Positions 49,937-61,035 are shown, counted from the stretch's first letter. The stretch: 64,000 bases of DNA from Gp6-AA40 sp035711805 (GCA_035711805.1 DASTBV010000033.1:9660-73659), one strand, 5' to 3'. The notes: generated by a model from the sequence alone, not told the origin. Translations and numbers: made by a program.

Positions 49937-50329
49937 CAGCGCCGCAGTGCCGCGCGCGGCGTGCCTCCGCGCCGCGACGAAGCCGCCGGTCACGCCGCCA
50001 AGGATCTTCATTGCGTGCGCGATCCAGTAGATCAGCGGCTGCGATTCGCCCGACAGCGTCATCGGAATCATGTAGATGACGAATGCCGTAAAGCCGACGA
50101 GGAAGCCGTGCAGCACGAACTGCGACGTGAGGCGGCGGGCGACCCACTGCGTCAGCAGCAGCGGGCCGATGAATGACGCGACGACGATCGCGGCGTTAAG
50201 AGCGGGTGGCACCGACGAGGGATCACTGTTGCTCAGATCGAATCCGACGGCCAACGCCACCGGCAGGATCATCACCAGCACCAGCACTTCGGCAAGGATG
50301 CCGCCCAGGATCGCGCGTAACCAACGCAT
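49931..50329 (-). CDS. Four-helix integral membrane protein of unknown function
   Basis: 132 aa. Four hydrophobic helices: LRAILGGILAEVLVLVMILP, AAIVVASFIGPLLLTQWVA, HGFLVGFTAFVIYMIPM and YWIAHAMKILGGVTGGFVAA. No charged motif hints at transport or catalysis. A perfect GGAGGTGA lies before ATG 50329, only three bases after the hydrolase stop, so it is the second gene of that operon. Confidence 0.8.
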   Translation of the reverse strand: MRWLRAILGGILAEVLVLVMILPVALAVGFDLSNSDPSSVPPALNAAIVVASFIGPLLLTQWVARRLTSQFVLHGFLVGFTAFVIYMIPMTLSGESQPLIYWIAHAMKILGGVTGGFVAARRHAARGTAALT

Positions 50330-50332
50330 GCG

Positions 50333-51019
50333 TCACCTCCTTTCCTGCGCCGCCGTGATGAAGGCCTCGAACAGCGCGCGAAACTCGCCGGTCCGGTAAA
50401 AATTTTCCGGATGCCACTGCACGCCGACACAGAAACGCTTGCTGGGATCCTCGACCGCCTCGATGACCCCGTCGGGCGCCGTGGCGGATACGACGAGTCC
50501 GCTGCCGACCTTCTGCACGGCCTGATGGTGACGGCTGTTCACCGGGCACGCGTCGCCATCGATCCGCTCGCGGAGCAGGGTATGCAGCAGCGTGCCTTCG
50601 GACACCCACACATCGTGCGCGATCGTAAACGGGGTATCGCGAACCTCGTGCGGCATCGCATCCGGCAGCTCGCTGGGAATGTCCTGGACGAGCGTGCCGC
50701 CGCGCGCGACGTTGAGCACCTGGATGCCGCGGCAAATCGCGAAGAGCGGCAGGTCGGCGTCGCCGGCACGCGTCGCCAGCTCCAGCTCGTAGGCATCGCG
50801 GCCGGGCTCCGCCGCGTCGAACGTCGGATGCGGATCCGCGCCATACAGCGACGGCAGCACGTCGTCGCCGCCGGGCAGCAGAATGCCATCGACCTCGTTG
50901 ACGACCTCCGCCGGCCGGTCCGTCTCGTAGTTGAGGATGCGCACGTCGCCGCCCGCGCGGCGAACCGCTTCCTCATAGTCGTGCTGCTTGGAGCACGGGG
51001 CAATGGCGATGACAGGCAT
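50333..51019 (-). CDS. Gamma-glutamyl-gamma-aminobutyrate hydrolase (peptidase C26)
   Basis: 228 aa class I amidotransferase-fold hydrolase. The nucleophile Cys is in LPLFAICRGIQVLNVARGG, the oxyanion region DGILLPGGDDVLPSLYG, and the catalytic His/Glu pair in GVQWHPENFY. PuuD-like enzymes release GABA from gamma-glutamyl-GABA in putrescine breakdown; other C26 members cut folylpoly-glutamate. No other putrescine genes are near, so the substrate is open. Confidence 0.9.
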   Translation of the reverse strand: MPVIAIAPCSKQHDYEEAVRRAGGDVRILNYETDRPAEVVNEVDGILLPGGDDVLPSLYGADPHPTFDAAEPGRDAYELELATRAGDADLPLFAICRGIQVLNVARGGTLVQDIPSELPDAMPHEVRDTPFTIAHDVWVSEGTLLHTLLRERIDGDACPVNSRHHQAVQKVGSGLVVSATAPDGVIEAVEDPSKRFCVGVQWHPENFYRTGEFRALFEAFITAAQERR

Positions 51020-51030
51020 CAGGTGGACAT

Positions 51031-51172
51031 CGGAAATTCAAAATTCAAAATTCAAAATGCAAAAGGCAAAAATGCAAAATGCAAGCACGCTTCGAGTCGT
51101 GACTCGGCCGCGCTACCGCGCGCGTTTTGCATTCTGAATCTTGCATCCTGCATTCGCGCGCCAAAGCGCGCC

Positions 51173-51176
<4 letters not shown>
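51031..51176. repeat. AATTCAAAA/GCAAAATGCA word repeat (family E) and GTAG hairpin at the argS end
   Basis: Left words AAATTCAAAATTCAAAAT and TGCAAAATGCAA face TTTTGCATTCTGAATC and TTGCATCCTGCATTC on the right. A REP-like hairpin (GCGCGC, CAAA, GCGCGC) follows at 51156-51171, with CTAC at 51173-51176; the TAG stop of argS (51173-51175, minus strand) is within this GTAG. Confidence 0.75.
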
Positions 51177-53251
<2,075 letters not shown>

Positions 53252-53261
53252 GGTGGATACG

Positions 53262-53331
53262 CCGGCAATTCAGAATTCAGTATGCAGAATTCAGGCACGC
53301 CTGCATTCTGAATTCAGCATTCCGCATTACA
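53262..53331. repeat. Inverted CATTCTGAATTCAG word repeat (family E)
   Basis: AATTCAGAATTCAGTATGCAG and AATTCAGGC on the left; GCCTGCATTCTGAATTCAGC and ATTCCGCATT on the right. It forms a long hairpin between the divergent argS and the V4R-like gene. Confidence 0.75.
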
Positions 53332-53350
53332 CGGTACCATTTTCCCGTCG

Positions 53351-53962
53351 ATGAATGACTCCGGTGTCGGACGCCTTCTCGTCGCGAGCCTGCATCAAGG
53401 CATCGCGGATCTGCTGCCGTCACGGTTGGAGTTCTACGAATCGTGGCTGCACCCGTCCGGCCTGCGCGAGGGGCGGATTGGCCTCGCGCCGCTGGCGGCC
53501 GTTCTGAGCTTTCTGCGCCAGGAGGGCGAAGCATACAGGCTGGTCGCCGGACGCGCCGGCGAATATTCGGCCGAGTGGACGGTTGCCGAACTGGCGGCGT
53601 TCGAACGGACGTGCGTCCGCGCCATGCCGGACGCGATCCGACTGCGGCTGGTCACACGGATCGTGCGGCGGATGGTCAGGCAGACCTACGGCGGCAGCCG
53701 CGCGCGGGCGCGCTGGCGTAAAGGCCGCGGCTCATTCGATATCCGCGGCTCGATTTTCTGCGAGGTGAGGGATGCGGCCGAGCAGCCGCTGTGCGAGTTC
53801 TACGCCGCGGCGATCCGTCGATTGATGCAGCTGTTCAACATCGACGTGGACGTGGACACAGACCGCTGCCGCGCGACGGGCGGAGGCCAGTGTCTGATGT
53901 CCGTCCAGGTTCGCCAGCCGTCGACAACCCCCGAACACGGTGCCGCAGGAGTTGAGACATGA
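53351..53962 (+). CDS. Protein of unknown function, V4R-like
   Basis: 203 aa. The C-terminal part contains RRLMQLFNIDVDVDTDRCRA and TGGGQCLMSVQV. The Cys-X-Gly-Gly-X-Cys spacing resembles the end of the V4R/heme-NO-binding-like (TRAPP-Bet3-type) small-molecule domain; this is a tentative match. The first 140 residues are helical. It overlaps the TPR gene by ATGA. A possible ligand sensor in the cytoplasm. A TACCAT box lies ten bases before ATG 53351. Confidence 0.55.
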   Translation: MNDSGVGRLLVASLHQGIADLLPSRLEFYESWLHPSGLREGRIGLAPLAAVLSFLRQEGEAYRLVAGRAGEYSAEWTVAELAAFERTCVRAMPDAIRLRLVTRIVRRMVRQTYGGSRARARWRKGRGSFDIRGSIFCEVRDAAEQPLCEFYAAAIRRLMQLFNIDVDVDTDRCRATGGGQCLMSVQVRQPSTTPEHGAAGVET

Positions 53963-55566
53963 CGCGAAGCCGCCGGCTCGTTCTCGTTGCGTGGTGCTGC
54001 CTCGTGTTGTTTCCGCCGGCGGCTGGGGCCCAGGCGGTGCAGCGTCATCTGGTGGTTCCGTTCGACAACGTGTCCACGGAAGCGCAGACCTACTGGTTGA
54101 GCGAGGCGTCAGCGGTCATTCTGACAGACGACCTGATTGCCCTTGGCGCGCCGGCCATCACGAGAGAAGACCGGGTGCGCGCGTTCGAGCGGCTTCGCGT
54201 GCCCGTCTCCTCGACGTTGAGCCACGCCACCGTCATCCGCCTCGGTCAACTCGTCGGGGCGGCCACAGCGGTTGTGGGTTCCGTGCAGGTGAAAGGCCAG
54301 GATCTGATCGTTCGCGCACGGTCGATCCGGATCGATGCCGGTCGGATGGCCCCGGAGATCGTCGAAAGCGGTCCGCTGGCGGAAGTCTTCGCCATCTATG
54401 GCCGCGTGGCACGACGGCTGGCGCCGGGCTCGACGGTGAGCGTCGAGGAGATGGAGCAGGGGCACCCGCCGATTGCGGCGTTCGAGCAATACATCAAGGG
54501 GCTCCTCGCACACGCTCCGGCGTCGAAGATCAGCTTCCTGAGCCAGGCACTTCGCATCGAGCCGGCCTTTCATCGGGTGCGCCTCGAGCTGTGGAATGCG
54601 TATACCGACCTGTCCGAGCATCTGCAGGCGCTGGCCGCCGTGCGCGATGTGCCGGCCGGCCACCGCCTGGCCCGACAGGCCAGATTCCTCGGCGCGGTGT
54701 CGATGCTGCATCTGGCGCAACACCAGCCGGCCTTCACGGCGCTCAGCGAGCTCAACGCGTCCCGTCCCGATCCGGCGATCCTCAACAACCTGGGCGTCCT
54801 GCAGCTGCGGCGGCCGCCGGGTTCGACCGGCGACGCCGCGGTGGCCTACTTCCGCGCCGCGACACAGGCGGACAATACCGACTCCGATCTGTTCTTCAAT
54901 CTCGGCTACGCCTATTGGCTTCAGAAAGACCTGACCAACGCGATCAACTCGCTGCGCGAAGCCGTGCGCCGCAGCCCGGCCGACGATGCGGCTCATTACG
55001 TCCTGGGCGTGGCGCTGCAGGCCAGTGGCAGCAGCACCGAAGCAGCGAGGGAGAAGGAACTGGCGAGGCGGCTGTCGTCGGACTACGCCGAGTGGGATGC
55101 AAAGCAGGCCGGGCGTAACGACGTGCCGCGCGGGCTCGAGCGGATCAAGACCGACGTCGATGTTCCCGCCTCGCTCCGTGTCGAGAGCGCGATTGTGGCA
55201 GTGGAGCAGCGCGACCAGCGCGACCTCGCCAGATTCCATTTCGAGGCCGGGCGGCGCGCGTACCAGGCCGAGCGTGACGGCGAGGCCATATCGGCGTTGA
55301 GGCGCGCCGTCTACCTCGCGCCGTACGACGCCGCGGCGCATGTGCTCCTCGGCCGGGTCTATCTGCGCAGCGGCCGGACGGACGAAGCGATCGACGAGTT
55401 CAAGATTGCGATCTGGAGCGACGATACGGTCGCGTCGCACCTCGCACTGGCCGACGCGTACGCGCAGGCGCGCGACACCGCGGCTGCCCGCGCCGAGCTG
55501 CAGTGGATCCTCAAGGCGGATCCGCAGAACGCCGAGGCGAGACGGATGCTCGATCGCTTGCCCTGA
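53959..55566 (+). CDS. Secreted TPR-repeat protein
   Basis: 535 aa. A signal (LVLVAWCCLVLFPPAAGAQA) is followed by a TolB-N/adenylate-cyclase-associated-like segment (HLVVPFDNVSTEAQTYWLSE; LGQLVGAATAVVGSVQVKGQ). TPR units appear from about residue 170 on: FFNLGYAYWLQKDLTNAINS, AAHYVLGVALQASGSSTEAA, ARFHFEAGRRAYQAERDGEA and AAHVLLGRVYLRSGRTDEAI. It probably scaffolds an envelope complex. The final LP and the TGA stop are in a 33-bp repeat element. Confidence 0.88.
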   Translation: MTRSRRLVLVAWCCLVLFPPAAGAQAVQRHLVVPFDNVSTEAQTYWLSEASAVILTDDLIALGAPAITREDRVRAFERLRVPVSSTLSHATVIRLGQLVGAATAVVGSVQVKGQDLIVRARSIRIDAGRMAPEIVESGPLAEVFAIYGRVARRLAPGSTVSVEEMEQGHPPIAAFEQYIKGLLAHAPASKISFLSQALRIEPAFHRVRLELWNAYTDLSEHLQALAAVRDVPAGHRLARQARFLGAVSMLHLAQHQPAFTALSELNASRPDPAILNNLGVLQLRRPPGSTGDAAVAYFRAATQADNTDSDLFFNLGYAYWLQKDLTNAINSLREAVRRSPADDAAHYVLGVALQASGSSTEAAREKELARRLSSDYAEWDAKQAGRNDVPRGLERIKTDVDVPASLRVESAIVAVEQRDQRDLARFHFEAGRRAYQAERDGEAISALRRAVYLAPYDAAAHVLLGRVYLRSGRTDEAIDEFKIAIWSDDTVASHLALADAYAQARDTAAARAELQWILKADPQNAEARRMLDRLP

Positions 55567-55589
55567 GCAAGCGTCGGCGAGTCGAAGGG
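55557..55589 (-). repeat. 33-bp element at the TPR gene stop
   Basis: CTTGCCCTGAGCAAGCGTCG onward is the reverse complement of the element at 31156-31188 with 30 of 33 bases the same. It contains the last two codons and TGA stop of the TPR gene. Confidence 0.75.
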
Positions 55590-55652
55590 TCTGCCGCCGC
55601 CGTAGGAGTCGAAGCGCCCGTGGAGTCCGGCTTCAGGGCGGATTGCCCGTGT

Positions 55653-55658
55653 TAGAAT
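55653..55658 (+). promoter_or_regulatory. -10 box TAGAAT upstream of SPOR gene
   Basis: TAGAAT ends 12 bases before ATG 55671. A degenerate REP-type hairpin (GTCCGGCTTCAGGGCGGAT) lies just before it. Confidence 0.45.
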
Positions 55659-55670
55659 TGCACCCGGCTA

Positions 55671-56375
55671 ATGCCGGATCACGAAGTTCACGAGATTCAG
55701 CTGAACGGAAAACAGCTTGTTTTCATGTTCATGGCCGCGACGGTCGTCGCCGTCGTCATCTTCCTGTCAGGCGTAATGGTCGGCCGCGGCGTTCGGCTTC
55801 CTGAAGCTGACGTTCTCGCCGCCAGCACCGATCCTGTCGTCGATCCGATCGCGCCGCTCGACACGCCTGCCCCACGCGCGGATCTCGCTCCCGAGCCCGG
55901 CCCTATCGCCCAGGAGAACCTTACCTACGACCAGCATCTTGAAGCTCCTGTGGCTCCGGCCGAACCGCTGAAGCCGGCCGAGCGCAGGCCGTCAGTCCCG
56001 CCTCGCGAAGCGGAAAAGCCCGCCGTATCGAAGGTGGTCGCGACGGGTGGGAACAAGGCGCCGGTCGTCCAGGCGCCTGCTGTCGAGAAGCCGGCGAGGC
56101 CCGAGCCTGTCACGGCGAGCAGGAATTTCGCGGAGCCGCCGGGCAACGGCTGGGCTGCGCAGGTGCAGACCTTCGGGTCGATGTCCGACGCCGAATCGCT
56201 TGCCGGGCGACTGAAGGCCAAGGGCTACCGGACATTCGTCGCGCTGAACGAGAGTGGTCCGCCGAGTGCCCGGTATCGAGTCCGCGTCGGCAAGTATCCG
56301 ACCAGGAGCGAGGCGGTCGCGGTCGGTCAAAAGCTTCAGCGGGAAGAGCGTTTCGAACCCTGGGTTACCCGCTAG
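55671..56375 (+). CDS. SPOR-domain inner-membrane protein
   Basis: 234 aa, type II membrane protein. One helix (LVFMFMAATVVAVVIFLSGV) is near the N-terminus, then a Pro/Ala-rich periplasmic linker, then a C-terminal SPOR domain (WAAQVQTFGSMSDAESLAGR; ARYRVRVGKYPTRSEAVAVG). SPOR domains bind glycan strands stripped of stem peptides at the division site. The gene overlaps or abuts lnt. Confidence 0.92.
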   Translation: MPDHEVHEIQLNGKQLVFMFMAATVVAVVIFLSGVMVGRGVRLPEADVLAASTDPVVDPIAPLDTPAPRADLAPEPGPIAQENLTYDQHLEAPVAPAEPLKPAERRPSVPPREAEKPAVSKVVATGGNKAPVVQAPAVEKPARPEPVTASRNFAEPPGNGWAAQVQTFGSMSDAESLAGRLKAKGYRTFVALNESGPPSARYRVRVGKYPTRSEAVAVGQKLQREERFEPWVTR

Positions 56376-57919
56376 CCGTCGCCGCGGGCGTCCTGCTCGC
56401 GTTGAGCTTTCCGAAGTACGGCCATCCGGCAATCGCGTGGATCGCGCTCGTGCCGCTGCTCATCGCGCTGACCGGCCGGCCGATTCCGAGCGTACTCGAC
56501 GGGCGCGGGCGGGTCGATCGTCTGCCCGGACAGCCGCCCTTCCGCGCGTTTCTCCTCGGGCTCGTTGCCGGGCTCGTCTATTTCGTCGGGACGGTCTATT
56601 GGACCTACACGGTGGTGGCCACTTACGGGCAGCTGGCCACGCCCGTGGCCGTGTTCGCGATGCTGCTGCTCGCGTCCTATCTGGCGCTGTACCCGGCGGT
56701 CACGGCGCTTGTCACCAGCCTGTTCATCGCGCGTGCCGGAGCGGTGGGTCTGTTGTTCGCTCCGGCGGCGTGGGTGGCAACGGAGTTCCTCCGCGGATAT
56801 CTCTTCGGCGGTTTCCCGTGGGTGCCGCTCGGAAACAGTCAGGTGACGGTGCTGCCCGTCGCACAGCTGGCGAGCCTTCTCGGCGTTTACGGGTTGTCCG
56901 CGCTGGTGGCGTTCGTGAACGCCGGCATTGCCTACTCGCTGCTGACGAGTGGACGACGCCGGATCCGGGCCGTCGCAGGTGTCGTTCTCGTGCTCGCCGT
57001 CACGGCAGGCTGGGGCACGTGGCGGATTGCCGGCGGTTCGCACACGCGCGAGGGAACGCCGATTCGTGTCGGGCTCGTGCAGGGGAACATCGAGCAGGAG
57101 CTGAAGTGGCGGCGGGATCAGGCGCGGCGGATCTTTACGACGTACGTCGCCATGACGCGCGACGTCGTGCGCCGCGGCGCGCAATATGTCATCTGGCCGG
57201 AATCGTCCACGCCGTTTTCGTTCGAGGGCGACCCCGAGGGCGAGCTGGCGATGCGGGACCTGGCGCGTGAAGTGAAAGTGCCGATCCTGTTCGGAAGCGA
57301 TCAGGCCATCATCGGCGCAGGCGGCGCCGTCGACCGGCACTACAACGCCGCCTTTCAGCTGGCTCCGGACGGGATGACGTCCGCGGTGTATCGGAAGATT
57401 CATCTGGTGCCATTCGGCGAGTTCGTGCCGCTGGCGGACTGGCTGACGTTTTTCCCGCCGCTCGTGCAGACCCTCGCCGGGTTCGCACCGTTTACGCCAG
57501 GCGATTCGATGATCATGCTGCCCGTCGGCGGGCATCGGGCAAGCACCGCAATCTGCTACGAGGTCGTCTATCCGTCGCTGGTGCGCGAAGCGGTGATCGG
57601 CGGAAGCGAGCTGTTGACGACGATCACCAACGACGCGTGGTACGGACACTCTTCAGCGCCGTATCAGCACTTTGCGATGGCGGCGATGCGGGCGATCGAG
57701 CATGGCCGCTACATGGCGCGCGCGGCGAACACCGGCATCAGCGGTCTCGTCGATCCCTATGGGCGCGTGGTGGCGCAGTCGGCTATCTTTGAGCAGGTCG
57801 GCCTGGTGGAGGAGGCGCGCTTTCTCACCGGCCGCACTGTGTATACGGCGATCGGCGACGTCGCGGCGTATGTCTCGATGGCGATCGTCGTGCTCGCGTT
57901 CGTCTTTCTTCGCCGATAG
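56360..57919 (+). CDS. lnt: Apolipoprotein N-acyltransferase
   Basis: About 519 aa if started at CTG 56360. The N-terminal half has six or more membrane helices (LLALSFPKYGHPAIAWIALV; FLLGLVAGLVYFVGTVYWTY); the nitrilase domain has the Glu in PFGEFVPLADW, Lys in YRKIHLVPFGE and Cys in STAICYEVVYP. It adds the third acyl chain to lipoproteins. The only TTG/ATG/GTG-type start in frame is TTG 56402, which would cut off half of helix 1, so CTG 56360 or another unusual start is suspected. Confidence 0.9.
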   Translation: MGYPLAVAAGVLLALSFPKYGHPAIAWIALVPLLIALTGRPIPSVLDGRGRVDRLPGQPPFRAFLLGLVAGLVYFVGTVYWTYTVVATYGQLATPVAVFAMLLLASYLALYPAVTALVTSLFIARAGAVGLLFAPAAWVATEFLRGYLFGGFPWVPLGNSQVTVLPVAQLASLLGVYGLSALVAFVNAGIAYSLLTSGRRRIRAVAGVVLVLAVTAGWGTWRIAGGSHTREGTPIRVGLVQGNIEQELKWRRDQARRIFTTYVAMTRDVVRRGAQYVIWPESSTPFSFEGDPEGELAMRDLAREVKVPILFGSDQAIIGAGGAVDRHYNAAFQLAPDGMTSAVYRKIHLVPFGEFVPLADWLTFFPPLVQTLAGFAPFTPGDSMIMLPVGGHRASTAICYEVVYPSLVREAVIGGSELLTTITNDAWYGHSSAPYQHFAMAAMRAIEHGRYMARAANTGISGLVDPYGRVVAQSAIFEQVGLVEEARFLTGRTVYTAIGDVAAYVSMAIVVLAFVFLRR

Positions 57920-57930
57920 GAGACCCATCA

Positions 57931-59065
57931 TTGGCTTTCGATCTCGACGATCTCCAACGACGCTACGACGAGCTGAGCCGCCGCGCGGCCGAGCTGCGGA
58001 GGCATCTTTGAGGCAGCCCGTCTCGACGAACAGCTCGCCGACATCGAAAAGCACATCGGCGCGCCCAACTTCTGGAGCAATCAGGCCGAGGCGCAGAAGG
58101 TCATGCAGCGCCGCCGCCGCGTCGACGATGAGCTGACGCTGCTGCAGACGCTGAAGCGGCGCAGCGACGACCTCGGCGTGCTCTTCGAATGGGCGGCGGC
58201 CGGCGAAGACGTCAGCGCTGATCTGCAGCGCAGCCTTGACGAGTTCCAGCAGGAGATCGACGCCGCCGAAAGCAAGAAGATGCTGTCAGGCGAGCACGAT
58301 CAGTCCAACGCCATCGTGACCATCCACCCGGGCGCAGGCGGAACCGAGTCGCAGGACTGGGCCGAGATGCTGCTGCGCATGTACCTGAAGTGGTCCGAGC
58401 GCAAAGGCTTCAAGCGCGATCTGATCGACTATCAGCCGGGCGAAGAGGCGGGCCTCAAGAGCGCGACGGTCCTCTTTATCGGCGAGGCGGCGTTCGGGTT
58501 GCTGTCGGCGGAAGCGGGAGTGCACCGTCTCGTGCGCATCTCGCCATTCGATCAGGCCGCACGGCGGCACACCTCGTTCGCGTCGGTGTTCGTGTGGCCG
58601 GAGCTGCCGGAGGACGTGGACATCGAGATCGAGGACAAGGACCTGCGGGTGGACACCTACCGGTCGAGCGGCGCCGGCGGCCAGCACGTCAACGTCACCG
58701 ATTCCGCCGTCCGCCTCACGCACATCCCGACCGGCATCGTCGTCTCGTGCCAGAACGAGCGGTCGCAGCACAAGAACCGCGCGAGCGCGATGAAAGTGCT
58801 GAAGGCGCGGCTGTATGACTTGAAGATGAAGGAACAGGCGGCCAGGCTCGAGCAGATCGGGGGAGAGAAGCGGGATATCGCCTTCGGCAGCCAGATCCGG
58901 AGTTATGTGCTTCAGCCTTACCAGATGGTGAAGGACCACCGGACCAAGCTTCAGGTCGGCGATCCGCAGCGGGTCCTCGACGGTGACATCGACCCGTTCA
59001 TCAAGACCTACCTGATGAAGAAAGCCAGTGGGACGCTGGAGGCTGGAGGAGGAGAAGAGGACTAG
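57931..59065 (+). CDS. prfB: Peptide chain release factor 2, programmed +1 frameshift
   Basis: 377 aa after frameshifting: codons from TTG 57931 to CTT 58008, skip one T, then continue at 58010. The first frame codes MAFDLDDLQRRYDELSRRAA, then ELRRHL and ends at an in-frame TGA. RF2 signatures in the second frame are the SPF tripeptide in RISPFDQAARRHTSF and the GGQ loop in YRSSGAGGQHVNVTD. It releases peptides at TGA and TAA. GGAG precedes TTG 57931. Since lnt ends at 57919, the two are likely co-transcribed. Confidence 0.95.
57998..58011 (+). other. prfB programmed frameshift site
   Basis: GGAGG (57998-58002), three bases, CTT, TGA: the same layout as the classical prfB site, with a Shine-Dalgarno-like stimulator, slippery CTT and in-frame TGA. 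Low RF2 lets the ribosome slip +1 and make more RF2. Confidence 0.92.
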
Positions 59066-59564
59066 CAGCTGTTCCCAGTTCCGGGTTCTCCCTTCCCGGT
59101 TCGTGTTCTGATTGTTCGGTTCTCGAAGTTCTGAAGTTCGTCGTTCTCGGCTCCAGGTGCCGCGTTCGTGTTCCCGATCGAGCTCGAACGCGCCGAAGCG
59201 ATAAACGACGTGCGCGCGACGCATGGCGCAGCGGCTCGATTATCTCTCGTCGCTCAGGTGTTTCCCGAGGTGCCGGTCCGCCGGTGGGTCTTGAGTCTGC
59301 CGCATCGCCTGCGGTACATGCTGGCGTGAGACCATGCGCTATGCCGGGCGGTGAGCGGTGTCTTCGTCCGTGCCGGCTCGCGTTCCTGCGGCGTCGTGCC
59401 CGGCATGCTGGTGCCCCTGGGGGCCGCGGCGGGGCCGTGGCGATCATTCCAGCGCTTCGGGCGGCGCTGAATCTCAACGTCGATATCCACGTGCCGGTCC
59501 TCGACGACGTGTATGTCGAGGGCGACGGGGGGAGGATCCGCCGGCCGTCGTTCCCCTTAGCGGA
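59066..59564. other. Gene-free region after prfB
   Basis: Nothing convincing is encoded in these 499 bases. The first 110 are a family A word repeat. The rest has open frames on both strands without recognisable features; 59335-59560 may be decayed coding sequence. Confidence 0.5.
59068..59175. repeat. Word repeat, family A (TTCGTGTTC core), after prfB
   Basis: GTTCCCAGTTCCGGG, then CTTCCCGGTTCGTGTTCTGA (59092-59111) and further GTTCGG/GAAGTTC words. The 20-mer recurs inverted at 61053-61072 with one mismatch. Confidence 0.8.
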
Positions 59565-60269
59565 CTACGAACTGGCGATCAGCCTCGCGGCTTGCCACAA
59601 GTCCGCAGCGTGGCGCTCAAACGAGGGCTCGGCGGCGCGGACCAAGATCGCGTTGGCCCCGAATGCCGCGAGAGGGTGGCAATCGCATTCAGGGTTATCA
59701 CCGATCATCCAGATCGGCGCGCCTGGAATCGCGCAGCGCAGCGCCGCCTCGAACATCTGGGCCTGCGGTTTTTCATAGCCCACGAGACCTGAAGTGATCA
59801 CGTCGGCAAAGAACTCTCTGATCCCGAGACCGGTCATGATGTCCGCCAACTCGGGCACGTGATTCGAAACGATGACATGCCGCCATCCCGCCTCGCGTAA
59901 CGCCGTCAACACCGGCACGACGTCGTCAAACAGCGAGTAGGCGCGAGCGTCGAGGATCTCGGCCCGCAGAGCGTCGAAACCGGATTGAGTGGCCGCGTGT
60001 GACCATCCGCATCGAGAGAAGCCATCGGCGTACGTGGCGAATACTCTCGCCCACCACAGCTCGGGTGTGCTCAGTTCGGGATGGGCCCGATTCGGCCCAT
60101 GCCAAGGCATGTCGTTATTCAGCGCTTCGAACAACGGCCCGGGGAGGTCATCGCACACGATCGACATTCGCTCAAGGAGGCGTCTTGCGGCACGTGACCA
60201 CATCGAGGGGCGCGACACGAGCGTCCCGTCGAAGTCCCACCAGATGGTCCCGCGCGCGCGGTCGCTCAC
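59565..60269 (-). CDS. HAD-superfamily hydrolase
   Basis: 234 aa. Motif I is WWDFDGTLVS (nucleophile Asp), motif II HVIVSNHVPEL, Lys in VGYEKPQAQMF and motif IV IWMIGDNPECDC. A helical cap lies between motifs I and II. It is a phosphatase of the PGP/phosphoglycolate-like type; the substrate is not clear. It stands alone in a decayed stretch, flanked at a distance by inverted family A repeats, and could be a transferred gene. Confidence 0.88.
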   Translation of the reverse strand: MSDRARGTIWWDFDGTLVSRPSMWSRAARRLLERMSIVCDDLPGPLFEALNNDMPWHGPNRAHPELSTPELWWARVFATYADGFSRCGWSHAATQSGFDALRAEILDARAYSLFDDVVPVLTALREAGWRHVIVSNHVPELADIMTGLGIREFFADVITSGLVGYEKPQAQMFEAALRCAIPGAPIWMIGDNPECDCHPLAAFGANAILVRAAEPSFERHAADLWQAARLIASS

Positions 60270-60747
60270 GACGTTACTATTATTTCGGCGGCCAGCCCGC
60301 CAGTCCCTACGAATCTTGATGAGGAACGCCGCAGCGTCTACGGTCGCGCCCGCGCGAGCGGCGTTCGCCGCCTCGGCCAGCGTCGACGTTCTTCAACATG
60401 TCGGGCCATTCACCGATGCGATTCCAATTGGCGAAAGTAAGGCTCGCGGTGTTGGGGACGCGCGTACCCACAAGGCGACATATCGCGGATAGCGCTTCTC
60501 GGATGGCACGCGAAGCTACGCAGAAGACGCATTGGACCGGCCGGGTATACCGGGGTTGGCGCATCGGGGCGTCACCCACGTCCGCGGGAAGGACGGCGTC
60601 CACCCCGACGTCGGATTCGTCATCGTCAGGATGATCTCTTTTCCCGCCCGGGAGAGCGGACAACGGGCGCGTATGGCCGTGCCTAGGCACGGCCGGGAGA
60701 GGAGCTCGTCATGACCGGTCACCGACCTCACCCGCCCGTTCGCGCGA
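60270..60747. other. Decayed region without recognisable gene
   Basis: Several open frames exist on both strands but none has recognisable domains or a start with a ribosome binding site. A minus-strand frame (60307-60690) ends in Arg-rich sequence. A perfect 20-bp palindrome GGCCGTGCCTAGGCACGGCC lies at 60675-60694. Confidence 0.5.
60675..60694. repeat. Perfect 20-bp palindrome, left of ankyrin-type remnant
   Basis: GGCCGTGCCTAGGCACGGCC. The arms GCCGTGC/GCACGGC recur as a hairpin at 60891-60906 on the other side of the gene remnant. Confidence 0.7.
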
Positions 60748-60890
60748 ATGCGCGAGAACCCCGACATCGATCAATTGAGACGACGGGCCAGGGAGCTGCT
60801 GGAGGCTATCGCGCGCAGTCGCCAGACGCGATCATCGAGGTGGCCGCCCACCGTCGCACCGCGACGCCTGAGACCTTGGCGCACTTTTAA
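60748..60890 (+). pseudogene. Frameshifted remnant of an ankyrin-type protein leader
   Basis: Frame one codes MRENPDIDQLRRRARELLEA; a shift by one base continues with YRAQSPDAIIEVAAHRR and TATPETLAHF, then TAA. The joined sequence resembles the LDQLRKQAKELLRAYRAGDP leader found before ankyrin repeats in soil bacteria. Only this leader is left, with the shift between its halves, so it cannot be functional. Confidence 0.55.
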
Positions 60891-60906
60891 GCCGTGCAAG
60901 CACGGC
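60891..60906. repeat. Hairpin GCCGTGC-AA-GCACGGC
   Basis: A perfect 7-bp stem with a two-base spacer, directly after the TAA of the remnant, followed by TAGTG. It has the same arms as the palindrome at 60675. Confidence 0.65.
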
Positions 60907-61035
60907 TAGTGTCCGAAGCTGTCAGAGTGGTTGCACGCAGCTGACCGATCATGTCACCCAGCGCCATCGCCTCGACGAGCGTATGCCTCTGGAGGGAGCC
61001 CTCCCGCTGAGGTTCCGTCAACCGAACCCAGACGC

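Noticed and set aside
59284..59778. Plus-strand gene overlapping the HAD hydrolase end
   Set aside because: No domain or start signal, and half of it is a shadow of the hydrolase frame.
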